Part shown: positions 13,195-21,575 of the stretch, one piece after another | Numbering within the stretch: the first letter of the stretch is position 1 | Layout: each line of letters starts with the position of its first letter | DNA from: an uncultured Clostridia bacterium | GTDB taxonomy: Bacteria; Bacillota; Clostridia; UMGS1810 | DNA: 31,085 bases | NCBI GenBank assembly: GCA_937959315.1 | Contig: CALGRC010000150.1 | Coordinates: 1 to 31,085, forward strand | Direction: 5' to 3' | Translations under genes and position numbers: made by a program | The notes under the pieces: generated by a model | The model's input: the letters and a program-made list of their open reading frames with translations, nothing else | Told to the model about the DNA's origin: nothing | The model's database searches: none

Positions 13195-14223
13195 ATGACA
13201 GGGCAAACAGGAAAACGGCTGGCAATGGGCCTGCTGCTATTGATTACAGCCGCCGTCCTGTTCTTTATTTGGAAACCGCTGTTACAGGCGTTGGAACCAG
13301 TTTTTATGGGGCTGGCCATCGCCTACCTGGCAGCGCCGTTTGTGCGGTGGCTGGCCGACCGCGGCGTTCCGCGCGTATGGGGGATTTTGCTGTTTTTCCT
13401 GCTGTTTTTAGGCTTCCTGGGGCTTGTAGGGCTGCTGGTGATTCCGCAAATTATCAGGAATATATCCGATTTGCTTTCCGTTTTACCCATTTATATGGAA
13501 AAATGGAGCAATTTTTATCATACAGTCATCAAAGAATTGCTGGGCGAGGACCTCATTCGCCGCGGGATGGATGCGCTGGATTTCGGAAATTCTGCCAAGC
13601 AGTTGTTGTCCGCCGTCGCCGCCGGCGTCACCGGTACCGTGCTGTTTGCTGCCAACCTGGTGGCCGGGATGGTCGTGGCCTTTTACATCCTGCTGGACAC
13701 TACCCGCTTCCGCGACGCCGCGCTGTCGCTCATCCCCCGCAATAAACGCGGGTGGTGGGTCTCGCTGTTCCGGGACCTGAGCGCTGTGCTATCGGGATTT
13801 TTGCGCGGGCAGCTTTTGGTCGCGGCTTTCATTGGTATATCATCTGCCATCGGGCTGGCGCTGATGGGGGTGCGCTACAGCGCGCTTTTGGGCTTCATCG
13901 CCGGCGTGCTGGATATGATCCCCTGCTTCGGCGCCGTGCTGGGCGCCGTCCCGGCAGTACTGGCGGCATGGACGGGCTCCCCTCTGCGCGCCTTTCTGGC
14001 GGCGCTTTTGTTCCTTGCCCTTCAGCAATTTGAATCCAATATCCTGTCCCCCCGGATTGTCGGGGACAGCGTCGGCGTCCATCCAGTGGCCATTATGGTG
14101 GCAGTACTGACAGCCGGCGCCCTGTTTGGCGTCGCCGGCCTGTTTTTTGCCGTGCCCGCCGCCGGCATGCTCAAAATCCTGCTCTACCGCTTTTTGGATT
14201 GGTATATCAAAGAACCGTCGTAA
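13195..14223 (+). CDS. AI-2E family membrane transporter
   Basis: A 342-residue membrane protein with about seven to eight hydrophobic segments arranged as in the AI-2E/PerM family: a helical hairpin start (MGLLLLITAAVLFFIWKPLL), EPVFMGLAIAYLAAPFVRWL, a cytoplasmic amphipathic middle (YMEKWSNFYHTVIKELLGED), then GVLDMIPCFGAVLGAVPAVL and QQFESNILSPRIVGDSVGVH, which is the family signature. Family members export AI-2 or other small solutes or exchange Na+/H+; the substrate here is unknown. The ATG at 13195 follows AAAGGGG. Probably part of the same transcript as the PRC/YtxH-like genes. Confidence 0.92.
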   Translation: MTGQTGKRLAMGLLLLITAAVLFFIWKPLLQALEPVFMGLAIAYLAAPFVRWLADRGVPRVWGILLFFLLFLGFLGLVGLLVIPQIIRNISDLLSVLPIYMEKWSNFYHTVIKELLGEDLIRRGMDALDFGNSAKQLLSAVAAGVTGTVLFAANLVAGMVVAFYILLDTTRFRDAALSLIPRNKRGWWVSLFRDLSAVLSGFLRGQLLVAAFIGISSAIGLALMGVRYSALLGFIAGVLDMIPCFGAVLGAVPAVLAAWTGSPLRAFLAALLFLALQQFESNILSPRIVGDSVGVHPVAIMVAVLTAGALFGVAGLFFAVPAAGMLKILLYRFLDWYIKEPS

Positions 14224-14227
14224 GCGA

Positions 14228-14256
14228 TTGAAATTCCCGCAGAAATATGATAAAAT
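14228..14256 (+). promoter_or_regulatory. Sigma-A promoter of the SLH-domain protein gene
   Basis: TTGAAA (14228-14233), 17 bases, TAAAAT (14251-14256), immediately after the AI-2E gene stop and about 33 bases before the ATG at 14290. Confidence 0.8.
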
Positions 14257-14289
14257 AATGGCATCCTATTATTTCCGGAGGGGATACAT

Positions 14290-16191
14290 ATGAAAAAAAC
14301 CGTTTGTATGCTGCTGGCTGTATGCCTGTTGGCGGCAGGGCTGGGAGTCATCCCGGCATATGCAGAATCCAGGCCAAGGGAAGACTTTATATGGCGCGCA
14401 CAGTTAGACGACTCCTTCTTGCAGCCGGAAAATGCATGGGTATTTGATTTATCAGAAAACGGGCTGCTTATTTTGGAGCTGAAAACCTACGGTACCGAGT
14501 ACGGCCCTCCTTATGCGGCAGAACTCAGCAATACACGCTATTCCTGTATTGGCTACCGTCCAAACCTGGATGCCTTTTGGAACCTCCGGTTTTCCTTGGA
14601 AAACTTAAAGATGGCAGAATCCGCACGGGGCCCTTCAGACTATGCGGTTCCCCGGGATGCAAAAACCTCCAACTATTTGATGGCAGAAGTGATAAACGGC
14701 AGCACCGATACCCAAACCATCCGGCTGTGGATGAGTGACGACGAAACCAATACCGACCCGGCAGACGCCAAATCCTCTGTTGTCACGGCAACGGCAATGG
14801 AATACAAATACATCAAAAGCGAAGAAATCGACCGGGAACCAATTGACGTCCTCGCCTATAAAGAACAGGATGAGAAAATACTTGCCCATAAAACAGAGGA
14901 AATACGAAGATACGGATATTATATTCCCAGAGACCCCGTAAAAAAAGCTCCAAGTTATAATATTTTCAACCAAACATACACAGAACACGTAGCAAAGAAG
15001 CCTGTCTACATTGACCCGCTCAAAGGGGAGCTGACCGGCATTACATATGCCGTTTCTGCCGCAGGCGCCGGGCAGTTTACCACCGATACCAAAGAGCAGG
15101 ATACCACCCTTTCCAATAACAAGCGGCTGACCTTCACCGCGGTCAACGCCGCAAGGACGCAAAACGGCGAACCTGCCGCCGACGCACAGTTGCTCCATGT
15201 CCGCGGCAATGCCGGCGAACGGCTGTACAAAGCCAACTGGAAGGCCGTTTTGCCATACACCGCTGGCAGCACCAAACGCACCATCCGCGTTGGCTACCGG
15301 CTCGCCAAGCAGTTTGAACCCGGCCTGTTTGAATTCCAGCCGCAAAACCCCAGCACCGTGCTGGACCTCGTCTTTGACAGCGCAGCGGATACGGTATGCA
15401 AAGAAGCGGTCCTCTACTGGACGGACGGCAACGAATACCATATCCCCATCACCCAGCTTACCTGCGCGGGCAACTTCATAGAGCGCTACCTGCCCGTATT
15501 ATATGGAAGCGAAGCACAGCAGCTGATACAAAAGCTAAACCCGCAGCAGCAAACGGCAGATACGCCGGATGCAGATGAAATTGCCGAACGGCTGCAATCG
15601 CTGGGCCTGTTTGCAGGCACCGATACCGGATTTGATTTGGACAGCCCCTTTACCCGCGCACAGGGGACCGCCATGCTGGTACGGCTGATGGGGATGGAAA
15701 CAGCGGCAATGGGCTCATCTGCCGGCACCGGTTTTTCCGATGTGCCCAACGGGCACTGGGCGGCGCCATATGTCAGCTATTGCGCGCGCAACGGTATCAC
15801 CAAAGGCACCAGCGAAACCACCTTTTCCCCTGATGAGCCAATGACCGGGGCCCAGTATGCCGCACTGCTGCTGCGCGCCATGGGATATACCGAAGCACAG
15901 CCAGACACAGCATTGCAGGAAGCTGCCGCACACGGTATGCTGACCCAATCCCAGCTGCAGCGGCTGCTCCAAACGCCAGCGCCTTTTTCGCGCGGCGGTA
16001 TGATAGAACTGTCGTGGGGCGCGCTCAAAACAGCGGGCGCAAACGGCGCTTCCCTGGCTGATTCCTTGATCACGCGCGGCGTTATTACCAAAGAACAGGC
16101 AGAACAGACCAAGCTCCAGGCGCCGCAACCGGTAGCTAAATGGAAGGAATCAGACCTCCGTACACTGACCGGCGGGATTCTGGAGTTCTAA
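14290..16191 (+). CDS. Exported protein with C-terminal SLH domains
   Basis: A 633-residue protein with a signal peptide (MKKTVCMLLAVCLLAAGLGV, cleavage probably after AYA). A large N-terminal region of unknown function follows (about 27-410), rich in Asp, Thr and Tyr. A C-terminal surface-layer homology region (about 425-590) includes FSDVPNGHWAAPYVSYCARN and GITKGTSETTFSPDEPMTGA, a well-preserved SLH repeat flanked by two degenerate ones. SLH domains bind pyruvylated wall polymer and hold the protein on the cell surface. It has its own promoter and a strong terminator and sits directly before the S-layer gene. The anchoring domain is C-terminal here and N-terminal in the neighbour. Confidence 0.88.
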   Translation: MKKTVCMLLAVCLLAAGLGVIPAYAESRPREDFIWRAQLDDSFLQPENAWVFDLSENGLLILELKTYGTEYGPPYAAELSNTRYSCIGYRPNLDAFWNLRFSLENLKMAESARGPSDYAVPRDAKTSNYLMAEVINGSTDTQTIRLWMSDDETNTDPADAKSSVVTATAMEYKYIKSEEIDREPIDVLAYKEQDEKILAHKTEEIRRYGYYIPRDPVKKAPSYNIFNQTYTEHVAKKPVYIDPLKGELTGITYAVSAAGAGQFTTDTKEQDTTLSNNKRLTFTAVNAARTQNGEPAADAQLLHVRGNAGERLYKANWKAVLPYTAGSTKRTIRVGYRLAKQFEPGLFEFQPQNPSTVLDLVFDSAADTVCKEAVLYWTDGNEYHIPITQLTCAGNFIERYLPVLYGSEAQQLIQKLNPQQQTADTPDADEIAERLQSLGLFAGTDTGFDLDSPFTRAQGTAMLVRLMGMETAAMGSSAGTGFSDVPNGHWAAPYVSYCARNGITKGTSETTFSPDEPMTGAQYAALLLRAMGYTEAQPDTALQEAAAHGMLTQSQLQRLLQTPAPFSRGGMIELSWGALKTAGANGASLADSLITRGVITKEQAEQTKLQAPQPVAKWKESDLRTLTGGILEF

Positions 16192-16200
16192 TTCCCGCCA

Positions 16201-16240
16201 TACAAAAACCACCGTCCCAAAAGGGACGGTGGTTTTTGTA
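16201..16240 (+). terminator. Strong terminator after the SLH-domain protein gene
   Basis: A perfect 18-bp stem: TACAAAAACCACCGTCCC (16201-16218), loop AAAA, and its complement (16223-16240) containing TTTTT. It can act in both directions. Confidence 0.92.
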
Positions 16241-16359
16241 TGCAGCAGAACCGGGGGGAGGGGGCCATATCATTCTGTGCCTTCCGTATCGATATGACAC
16301 GCAAAACCCGCCTGCCATATCCGGTGGTTCCATTGCCCAGCCGTTCCAGATATTGATGG

Positions 16360-16388
16360 TTGATATATCTTACGATATACGCTATGAT
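16360..16388 (+). promoter_or_regulatory. Sigma-A promoter with a long leader for the S-layer gene
   Basis: TTGATA (16360-16365), 17 bases, TATGAT (16383-16388). Transcription would begin near 16395 and leave a leader of about 175 bases. A second -35-like TTGACA (16413-16418) has only a weak -10 17 bases on. The rest of 16241-16569 holds no gene I can support. Two imperfect copies of a GA(C/T)ACAGAG...AACACA motif lie near 16415 and 16521. AAGGAGGA at 16553-16560 is a near-perfect ribosome site. Confidence 0.75.
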
Positions 16389-16569
16389 ATATACATCAGC
16401 CGGGGCGACGGGTTGACACAGAGAGCGGAACACATTGTGACGGGGCAGTATGGGTTTGCTCTTTTGTGTGACACATCTGTTGCATTGGCGATAGGGACAG
16501 CTTCAGCAGACAGGAATGTGATACAGAGGACCAAACACACCGTAACTTTTATAAGGAGGAGTTTTGTTC

Positions 16570-19173
16570 ATGTTTAAGTTTAGAAGATTCGTTTCATCTC
16601 TCGTTGCATCTTCCATGGCACTGACAATCGCAGCGACCACCGCTTTTGCGGCAGTCCCAAACGACGTGGCAGGCACCAAATATGAAGAAGCAGCCGAAGT
16701 GCTCGGCGTCCTCGGCATTATGGTCGGCGACAAGGACGAAGGTACGTTCCGTCCGGATGATGCCATCATCCGTTCTGAGGTTACCAAAGTCGGCGTTGCA
16801 TCGCTGGGCCTGCTGGGTGTAGCAGATGTTTCCAACGGCCCGACGAAATTCCCGGACGTTGTGGAAAACCACTGGGCAAACGGCTTCATCAATGTTGCTT
16901 CCAACCAGAACTTAATCATCGGCGACGATGACGGTTCCTTCCGTCCTGACGAACAAATCACCTACGCCGAAGCAGTCACCATCCTGGTCCGCGCGCTGGG
17001 CTACGAACCGCGTGCACAAGCCAAGGGCGGGTTCCCGACCGGGTACCTGGTAACGGCCTCTGACATCGGCTTAACCAAAAACGTTTCCGGTTCTGCCGAC
17101 CAGCCCATTTCCCGCGGCGACGTGGCACAACTGGCGTTTAACGCCCTGACCATCAACCTGATGGAGCAGGTGGGCTTTGGCAGCGACATCAACTACGAAG
17201 TGGTTGACAAAACCCTGTTGGAAGATAAACTGGATGTAACCAAGGTGTTGGGCCAGGTTACTGCGGTTGGTTCTTCCACCATCACCGGCGACAGCAACTT
17301 AAACGACGATGAAATCAAAATCGGCGACACCGTGTACAAAACCGGTAATGCAGACGTCCGTGAGATCCTCGGCTTTAATGTTGCAGCCTATGTCCGGGAA
17401 GACCCCAGCACCGGCGACATGGTATTGCTGCTGGCGCGCCCGGAAGCAAATAAAAACAACGTTGTAAGAGTAGCGGCAGATAACATCGCGGAAATTGTCA
17501 ATGAGGACGATCAGAAAGAACTGCACTACTGGATCAACGAAGAAACCGACAAGAAACCCACCAAAGCAACCATTGAAACTGACGCAAAAGTGATGTACAA
17601 CGGCAAAACCGGCAGCTTTGAAGATTTCAAAGATATTGCATCTGGTTCCATCACGCTGCTGGATTCAGAAGACAACGGCAAATACAATGTAGTATTTGTA
17701 AATGAAACCACCAACCACGTGGTTGACGAAGTCATCGCAAGCTCCCACAAGGTCACCGATAAATACGGCCAGAAAACATTGGTGCTGGATCCGGAAGACA
17801 AAAACCTGTCCTTCACCATTGAAAAAGGCAACGAATTCATCGGCATTGAAGACCTCCAAGAATGGGATGTCCTGACCCTGACCAAGAGCAAGGATGAAGA
17901 GCTGATTCACATTGTAGTGAGCAACGAAAGCGTCACCGGGAAAGTCACCGAGGTAGACGACGAACGTGTGTTCATCAATGGCGAAGGCTACAAAGTAGCA
18001 GCTAACTACACCGAAGGTGTAAAACTGGAAGACGAAGGTACGTTCTACCTCGACGCAGAAGGCAAAATTGCCGCTGTCAACTCGGAAAGCACCATCAGCA
18101 GAAACTATGCGTACCTGGCAGATATCGGCCTGTCCAACGGCTTGGATAAAGTACTGGATATCAAATTGTTCACCATGGACGGCGAAACCCAGGTGCTCAA
18201 ATCCAGCGAAAAAATCCGCGTCAACAGCCAGAGCAACCTGACGCCGGAAGCGGCACTGACCGCCATCCAGGGCGAAGGAGACGCTGCGGCTGGGCAACTG
18301 ATTACCTTTGAAACCAACAGCGACGGCAATGTATACCGTATCAACACTGCATCCGAAGGAGAGATCAACGAAGATCAGTTTGTAAACAACATGAGCGAAG
18401 ACGGTGTAGTATACAAAGCCGCTTCCAAGAAGCTGGTCGGTTCTACCATGAGTGTCAACGTAACCAGCGACACCATTGTATTCGACATCCCGGAAGGCAA
18501 AACCGATACCAAAGATTTCTCAGTCCGCAAGCCGGATTTCTTCACCAACGACGACCAGTATGACGTACTTGTGTTCGACGTGAAAGAAAACATGAATGCA
18601 GGGGTTATCATTGTAACCAATGCAACCGGCCAGGCAAGCGAGGAATCCCCGATTGCAGTTGTTGATAAAATCACCCAGACCAAGAATGAAGACGGTATGG
18701 ATATTGAAAAGCTGTACGCTTACCAGAACGGCGAGCTCATCACAGTGAATACCAGCGAAACCGGTATCCTGGTTAAAGGCGACGACACCCGCAGCACTAC
18801 CCCGCTACAGCAGGGCGACTTGATTCAGTTCAAGACCAACGCCAAAGGCGAAATCGACGCCATCACGGTATTGTTCGATATCACCACCAAGGAAACCGAA
18901 GAGGCAAACACCATTTCGGAAGACCTGCAAACCGTTTACGGGAAAGTGGTTAGAAAGTTCTCTGACTCCTTCAACCTGCAGGTAAACAGCGACGCTGTCA
19001 ACAACTACAGCATTGGAGACGCAGACATCTACGTGGTTGACACCACCAAATCCAAAAACCAGGTGCAGGTCGGCGACGCCGGCGACATCCAGCGGTATGA
19101 CGAATCGGATCCGGAACGTGTATTCGTCCGTATCTACAAAGACGTTGTACAGGAAATCGTCGTCATCCGGTAA
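16570..19173 (+). CDS. S-layer protein with three N-terminal SLH domains
   Basis: An 867-residue exported protein, probably the main surface-array subunit. The signal peptide is MFKFRRFVSSLVASSMALTI with cleavage after AFA. SLH repeats cover about residues 30-210: AEVLGVLGIMVGDKDEGTFR, FPDVVENHWANGFINVASNQ, GDDDGSFRPDEQITYAEAVT, and a third from TASDIGL to NALTINL. The remaining ~650 residues are Thr/Asp/Glu-rich beta-type sequence with recurring valine- and lysine-rich segments, typical of S-layer body domains, and have almost no cysteine. The ATG at 16570 is preferred over the TTG at 16564 because AAGGAGGA lies nine bases upstream. The acidic composition, strong ribosome site, long leader and own terminator fit a highly expressed surface protein. 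Confidence 0.92.
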   Translation: MFKFRRFVSSLVASSMALTIAATTAFAAVPNDVAGTKYEEAAEVLGVLGIMVGDKDEGTFRPDDAIIRSEVTKVGVASLGLLGVADVSNGPTKFPDVVENHWANGFINVASNQNLIIGDDDGSFRPDEQITYAEAVTILVRALGYEPRAQAKGGFPTGYLVTASDIGLTKNVSGSADQPISRGDVAQLAFNALTINLMEQVGFGSDINYEVVDKTLLEDKLDVTKVLGQVTAVGSSTITGDSNLNDDEIKIGDTVYKTGNADVREILGFNVAAYVREDPSTGDMVLLLARPEANKNNVVRVAADNIAEIVNEDDQKELHYWINEETDKKPTKATIETDAKVMYNGKTGSFEDFKDIASGSITLLDSEDNGKYNVVFVNETTNHVVDEVIASSHKVTDKYGQKTLVLDPEDKNLSFTIEKGNEFIGIEDLQEWDVLTLTKSKDEELIHIVVSNESVTGKVTEVDDERVFINGEGYKVAANYTEGVKLEDEGTFYLDAEGKIAAVNSESTISRNYAYLADIGLSNGLDKVLDIKLFTMDGETQVLKSSEKIRVNSQSNLTPEAALTAIQGEGDAAAGQLITFETNSDGNVYRINTASEGEINEDQFVNNMSEDGVVYKAASKKLVGSTMSVNVTSDTIVFDIPEGKTDTKDFSVRKPDFFTNDDQYDVLVFDVKENMNAGVIIVTNATGQASEESPIAVVDKITQTKNEDGMDIEKLYAYQNGELITVNTSETGILVKGDDTRSTTPLQQGDLIQFKTNAKGEIDAITVLFDITTKETEEANTISEDLQTVYGKVVRKFSDSFNLQVNSDAVNNYSIGDADIYVVDTTKSKNQVQVGDAGDIQRYDESDPERVFVRIYKDVVQEIVVIR

Positions 19174-19187
19174 AAACCTGTTCCGCC

Positions 19188-19223
19188 AAAAAGACAGGGT
19201 GCAACAAGCACCCTGTCTTTTTT
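19188..19223 (+). terminator. Terminator between the S-layer gene and the convergent DUF1275 gene
   Basis: AAAAAGACAGGGTGC (19188-19202), loop AACAA, GCACCCTGTCTTTTTT (19208-19223). A perfect stem with A and T runs on both sides, so it serves both convergent genes. Confidence 0.93.
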
Positions 19224-19238
19224 ACATATGCCCTTCCA

Positions 19239-19916
19239 TCAGCGCCGCCACAGCAGCAGCACCAGCACCGCCGCCAGCAGCATACAGCAGGCCCAAACGG
19301 CGCGCAGCGAAAATACGCCAATGAGCAGCGCGCCAAAAAACGCGCCGGCGGCAAACGCTAGAATAACCAGCAAGTACCGCCCGCTGCGCACAGCAGCCGC
19401 CCGGTCCCTTTCACACACCCAGGTGTAAATCCCCTGCGCCGCCTGCCGCAGGTTGTTGGTGCAAAAAGTAGTGGCATAAGGCGCGCCGCCCACTTTTCGG
19501 AAGGTATTGTACTGCATAGAACACAAAAAAGATACCGTCACAGTCGTGACACTGCTTGGCACCCAGCGCGGCAGCAGCCCCAGTACAAACAGCAGGGCAA
19601 TTTCTATCCCCATTAGGATAGGTTCCCATGCCAAAAGCTGGCGCGCACTATATTTGCGGCACATATGGGTGGAAATAAGGATACCCAGCACAAACGCCAG
19701 GATGGGCGTGGGGTAAAACAGCGCCTGCCGCACATTTCCGGCGGCAAGGGAAAGCGCCATCAGCACCAGATTCCCGGTCTGCGCATTGGCAAATACCCCG
19801 CCGTGCAGCAAATAGGTGTAACTTTCCAAAAAACCACCCACCATAGACAGCAGCAGCCCTACTGCCAGTGTTTCCTGTGCCGGAATGCCCTGCGCCGGCC
19901 TTTTTGATTGCCCCAT
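19239..19916 (-). CDS. DUF1275 (YoaK) family membrane protein
   Basis: A 225-residue protein with about six hydrophobic segments. The signature of the family is present: LLSMVGGFLESYTYLLHGGV followed by FANAQTGNLVLMAL, and later SFLCSMQYNTFRKVGGAPYA and TTFCTNNLR. Family members are membrane proteins of unknown transport function. The ATG at 19916 was chosen because GGGAGGGG lies five bases upstream. The open frame continues further but overlaps the ilvC terminator. It lies downstream of ilvC on the same strand but behind a terminator, so it is probably a separate unit. Confidence 0.85.
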   Translation of the reverse strand: MGQSKRPAQGIPAQETLAVGLLLSMVGGFLESYTYLLHGGVFANAQTGNLVLMALSLAAGNVRQALFYPTPILAFVLGILISTHMCRKYSARQLLAWEPILMGIEIALLFVLGLLPRWVPSSVTTVTVSFLCSMQYNTFRKVGGAPYATTFCTNNLRQAAQGIYTWVCERDRAAAVRSGRYLLVILAFAAGAFFGALLIGVFSLRAVWACCMLLAAVLVLLLWRR

Positions 19917-19963
19917 AGCTTCCCCTCCCGCGAAATTCCAGACAGATGGCCTGTCATTACTGT

Positions 19964-19991
19964 AAAAAAGGCGTTCCATACTAGGAACGCC
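19964..19991 (-). terminator. Terminator of the ilvBNC operon
   Basis: On the minus strand GGCGTTCC (19991-19984), loop TAGTAT, GGAACGCC (19977-19970), then six T. It lies about 20 bases after the ilvC stop. Confidence 0.92.
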
Positions 19992-20011
19992 TAAACGCTT
20001 GCCGGCCAGTA

Positions 20012-21001
20012 CTATTTTGCCCAGCTCATCATTTTCCGCAGCTCGGCGCCCACCTTTTCCAACTGATGGTCTGCCTCTATGCGGCGTTTGGAAATAAAAT
20101 ACGGGCGGTTGCACTTGTTTTCGTTGATCCAGTTGCGCGCAAAAGTGCCTTCCTGGATGTCCTTGAGCACCTGCTTCATGGCCTTTTTGGTATCCTCGGT
20201 GATAATCTTCGGCCCGGTCACATAATCACCGTATTCCGCCGTATCCGAGATGGAATAGCGCATCATGCTGAAACCGCCCTGGAAAATAAGGTCAACAATC
20301 AGTTTCATCTCATGGATGCACTCAAAATAGGCGCTTTCCGGCTGATAGCCAGCTTCCACCAGCGTTTCAAAGCCCGCTTTCATCAGGGCCGTCACGCCGC
20401 CGCACAGCACTGCCTGCTCGCCGAACAGGTCGGTTTCCGTTTCCTCTTGAAAGGTGGTTGCCAAAATACCGGCACGCGCGCCGCCAATGCCCGCCGCATA
20501 CGCCAGGCCAATGTCAGTTGCATGCCCGGTCGCGTCTTGGTACACCGCAATGAGGTCAGGCACGCCTTTGCCTTCCAGATACTGGCTGCGCACCGTGTGG
20601 CCCGGCCCTTTCGGGGCAATCATCACAACATCTACATCAGCCGGCGGTACAATCTGCTGATAGTGGATGTTAAACCCATGCGCAAACATCAGCATATTGC
20701 CCGGCTTGAGGTTTGGCTTGATGCTCTCTTCATACAGCGCAGCCTGCTTTTCATCGTTGATGAGGATCATGATGATATCCGCCTGCTTTGCCGCCTCTGC
20801 CGATGTGGTAACCGGCAGGCCGGCAGCTTCTGCCTTTGCCCACGACTTGCTTCCCTCATACAGGCCGACAACCACATCAACGCCGCTGTCATGCAGGTTG
20901 AGCGCATGTGCATGCCCTTGGCTGCCGTAGCCGATGATGGCTACTTTTTTGCCTTTGAGCATATTGATGTCACAGTCTTTTTCGTAATAGATTTTTGCCA
21001 T
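20012..21001 (-). CDS. ilvC: Ketol-acid reductoisomerase (class I)
   Basis: A 329-residue enzyme of valine/isoleucine/leucine synthesis that isomerises and reduces acetolactate or acetohydroxybutyrate. The nucleotide site is IIGYGSQGHAHALNL (22-36). The specificity loop is GLYEGSKSW (46-54), with an acidic Glu49 where NADPH enzymes usually carry Arg or a neutral residue. MIAPKGPGHTVR and TDLFGEQAVLCGG, ECIHEMKLIVDL carry the Mg2+-binding Asp/Glu residues. The class I length is normal. The ATG at 21001 has AAGGAGG upstream; a longer open frame exists but reaches the ilvN stop region. Last gene of ilvB-ilvN-ilvC. Confidence 0.97.
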   Translation of the reverse strand: MAKIYYEKDCDINMLKGKKVAIIGYGSQGHAHALNLHDSGVDVVVGLYEGSKSWAKAEAAGLPVTTSAEAAKQADIIMILINDEKQAALYEESIKPNLKPGNMLMFAHGFNIHYQQIVPPADVDVVMIAPKGPGHTVRSQYLEGKGVPDLIAVYQDATGHATDIGLAYAAGIGGARAGILATTFQEETETDLFGEQAVLCGGVTALMKAGFETLVEAGYQPESAYFECIHEMKLIVDLIFQGGFSMMRYSISDTAEYGDYVTGPKIITEDTKKAMKQVLKDIQEGTFARNWINENKCNRPYFISKRRIEADHQLEKVGAELRKMMSWAK

Positions 21002-21059
21002 AGTTCCTGGTTCCTCCTTAAAATATATAATTTTTATGTAAGCGGCCGAGAGGTCCCGG

Positions 21060-21554
21060 TCAGTTGATGGTCTGTGCGCCCCGTTCAATGGCAATCATCC
21101 CGGTGCGCACCATTTCAATGCGGCCGTATGGCTCCACCATATCGTAGAGCGCGTCAATCTTGTCGGTGGTACCGGTAATTTCGATGGTAAGCGACGTCTT
21201 TGCCACATCGATGATTTTACTGCGGAAGATATTGCTGATTTGGATAATTTCCTGACGGGATTTGGTGTCCAGCCCCAGCACTTTAATGAGCGCCAGTTCC
21301 CGGCACACCACCTCGTCGTCCTTTAAGTTTTTCACCTTGATGATGTCAATGAGTTTATTGAGCTGCTTGGTGAGCTGCTCCAACAGGTATTCGTCGCCGT
21401 TGGCAATGATGGTAATGCGCGACCGGCCCAAATCGTCGGTGGTGCCGACCGCCAGCGAATCAATGTTGAACCCGCGCCGGGAAAAAAGCCCCACCACCTT
21501 GGAAAGGACGCCGGCCTTGTTTTCCACCAGCACCGATAAAATATGCTTGCTCAT
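21060..21554 (-). CDS. ilvN: Acetolactate synthase small (regulatory) subunit
   Basis: A 164-residue subunit that stimulates the IlvB catalytic subunit and confers valine feedback. The N-terminal ACT domain reads ILSVLVENKAGVLSKVVGLF then RRGFNIDSLAVGTTDD, with the valine-site asparagine in GFNIDS. The C-terminal ALS_ss domain begins near LALIKV and includes GTTDKIDALYDMVEPYGRIE. The length is typical (about 160). It lies 21 bases after ilvB and 58 bases before ilvC, all under one promoter. Confidence 0.97.
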   Translation of the reverse strand: MSKHILSVLVENKAGVLSKVVGLFSRRGFNIDSLAVGTTDDLGRSRITIIANGDEYLLEQLTKQLNKLIDIIKVKNLKDDEVVCRELALIKVLGLDTKSRQEIIQISNIFRSKIIDVAKTSLTIEITGTTDKIDALYDMVEPYGRIEMVRTGMIAIERGAQTIN

Positions 21555-21575
21555 ACGCTTTGCCCCTCCCTCAGA

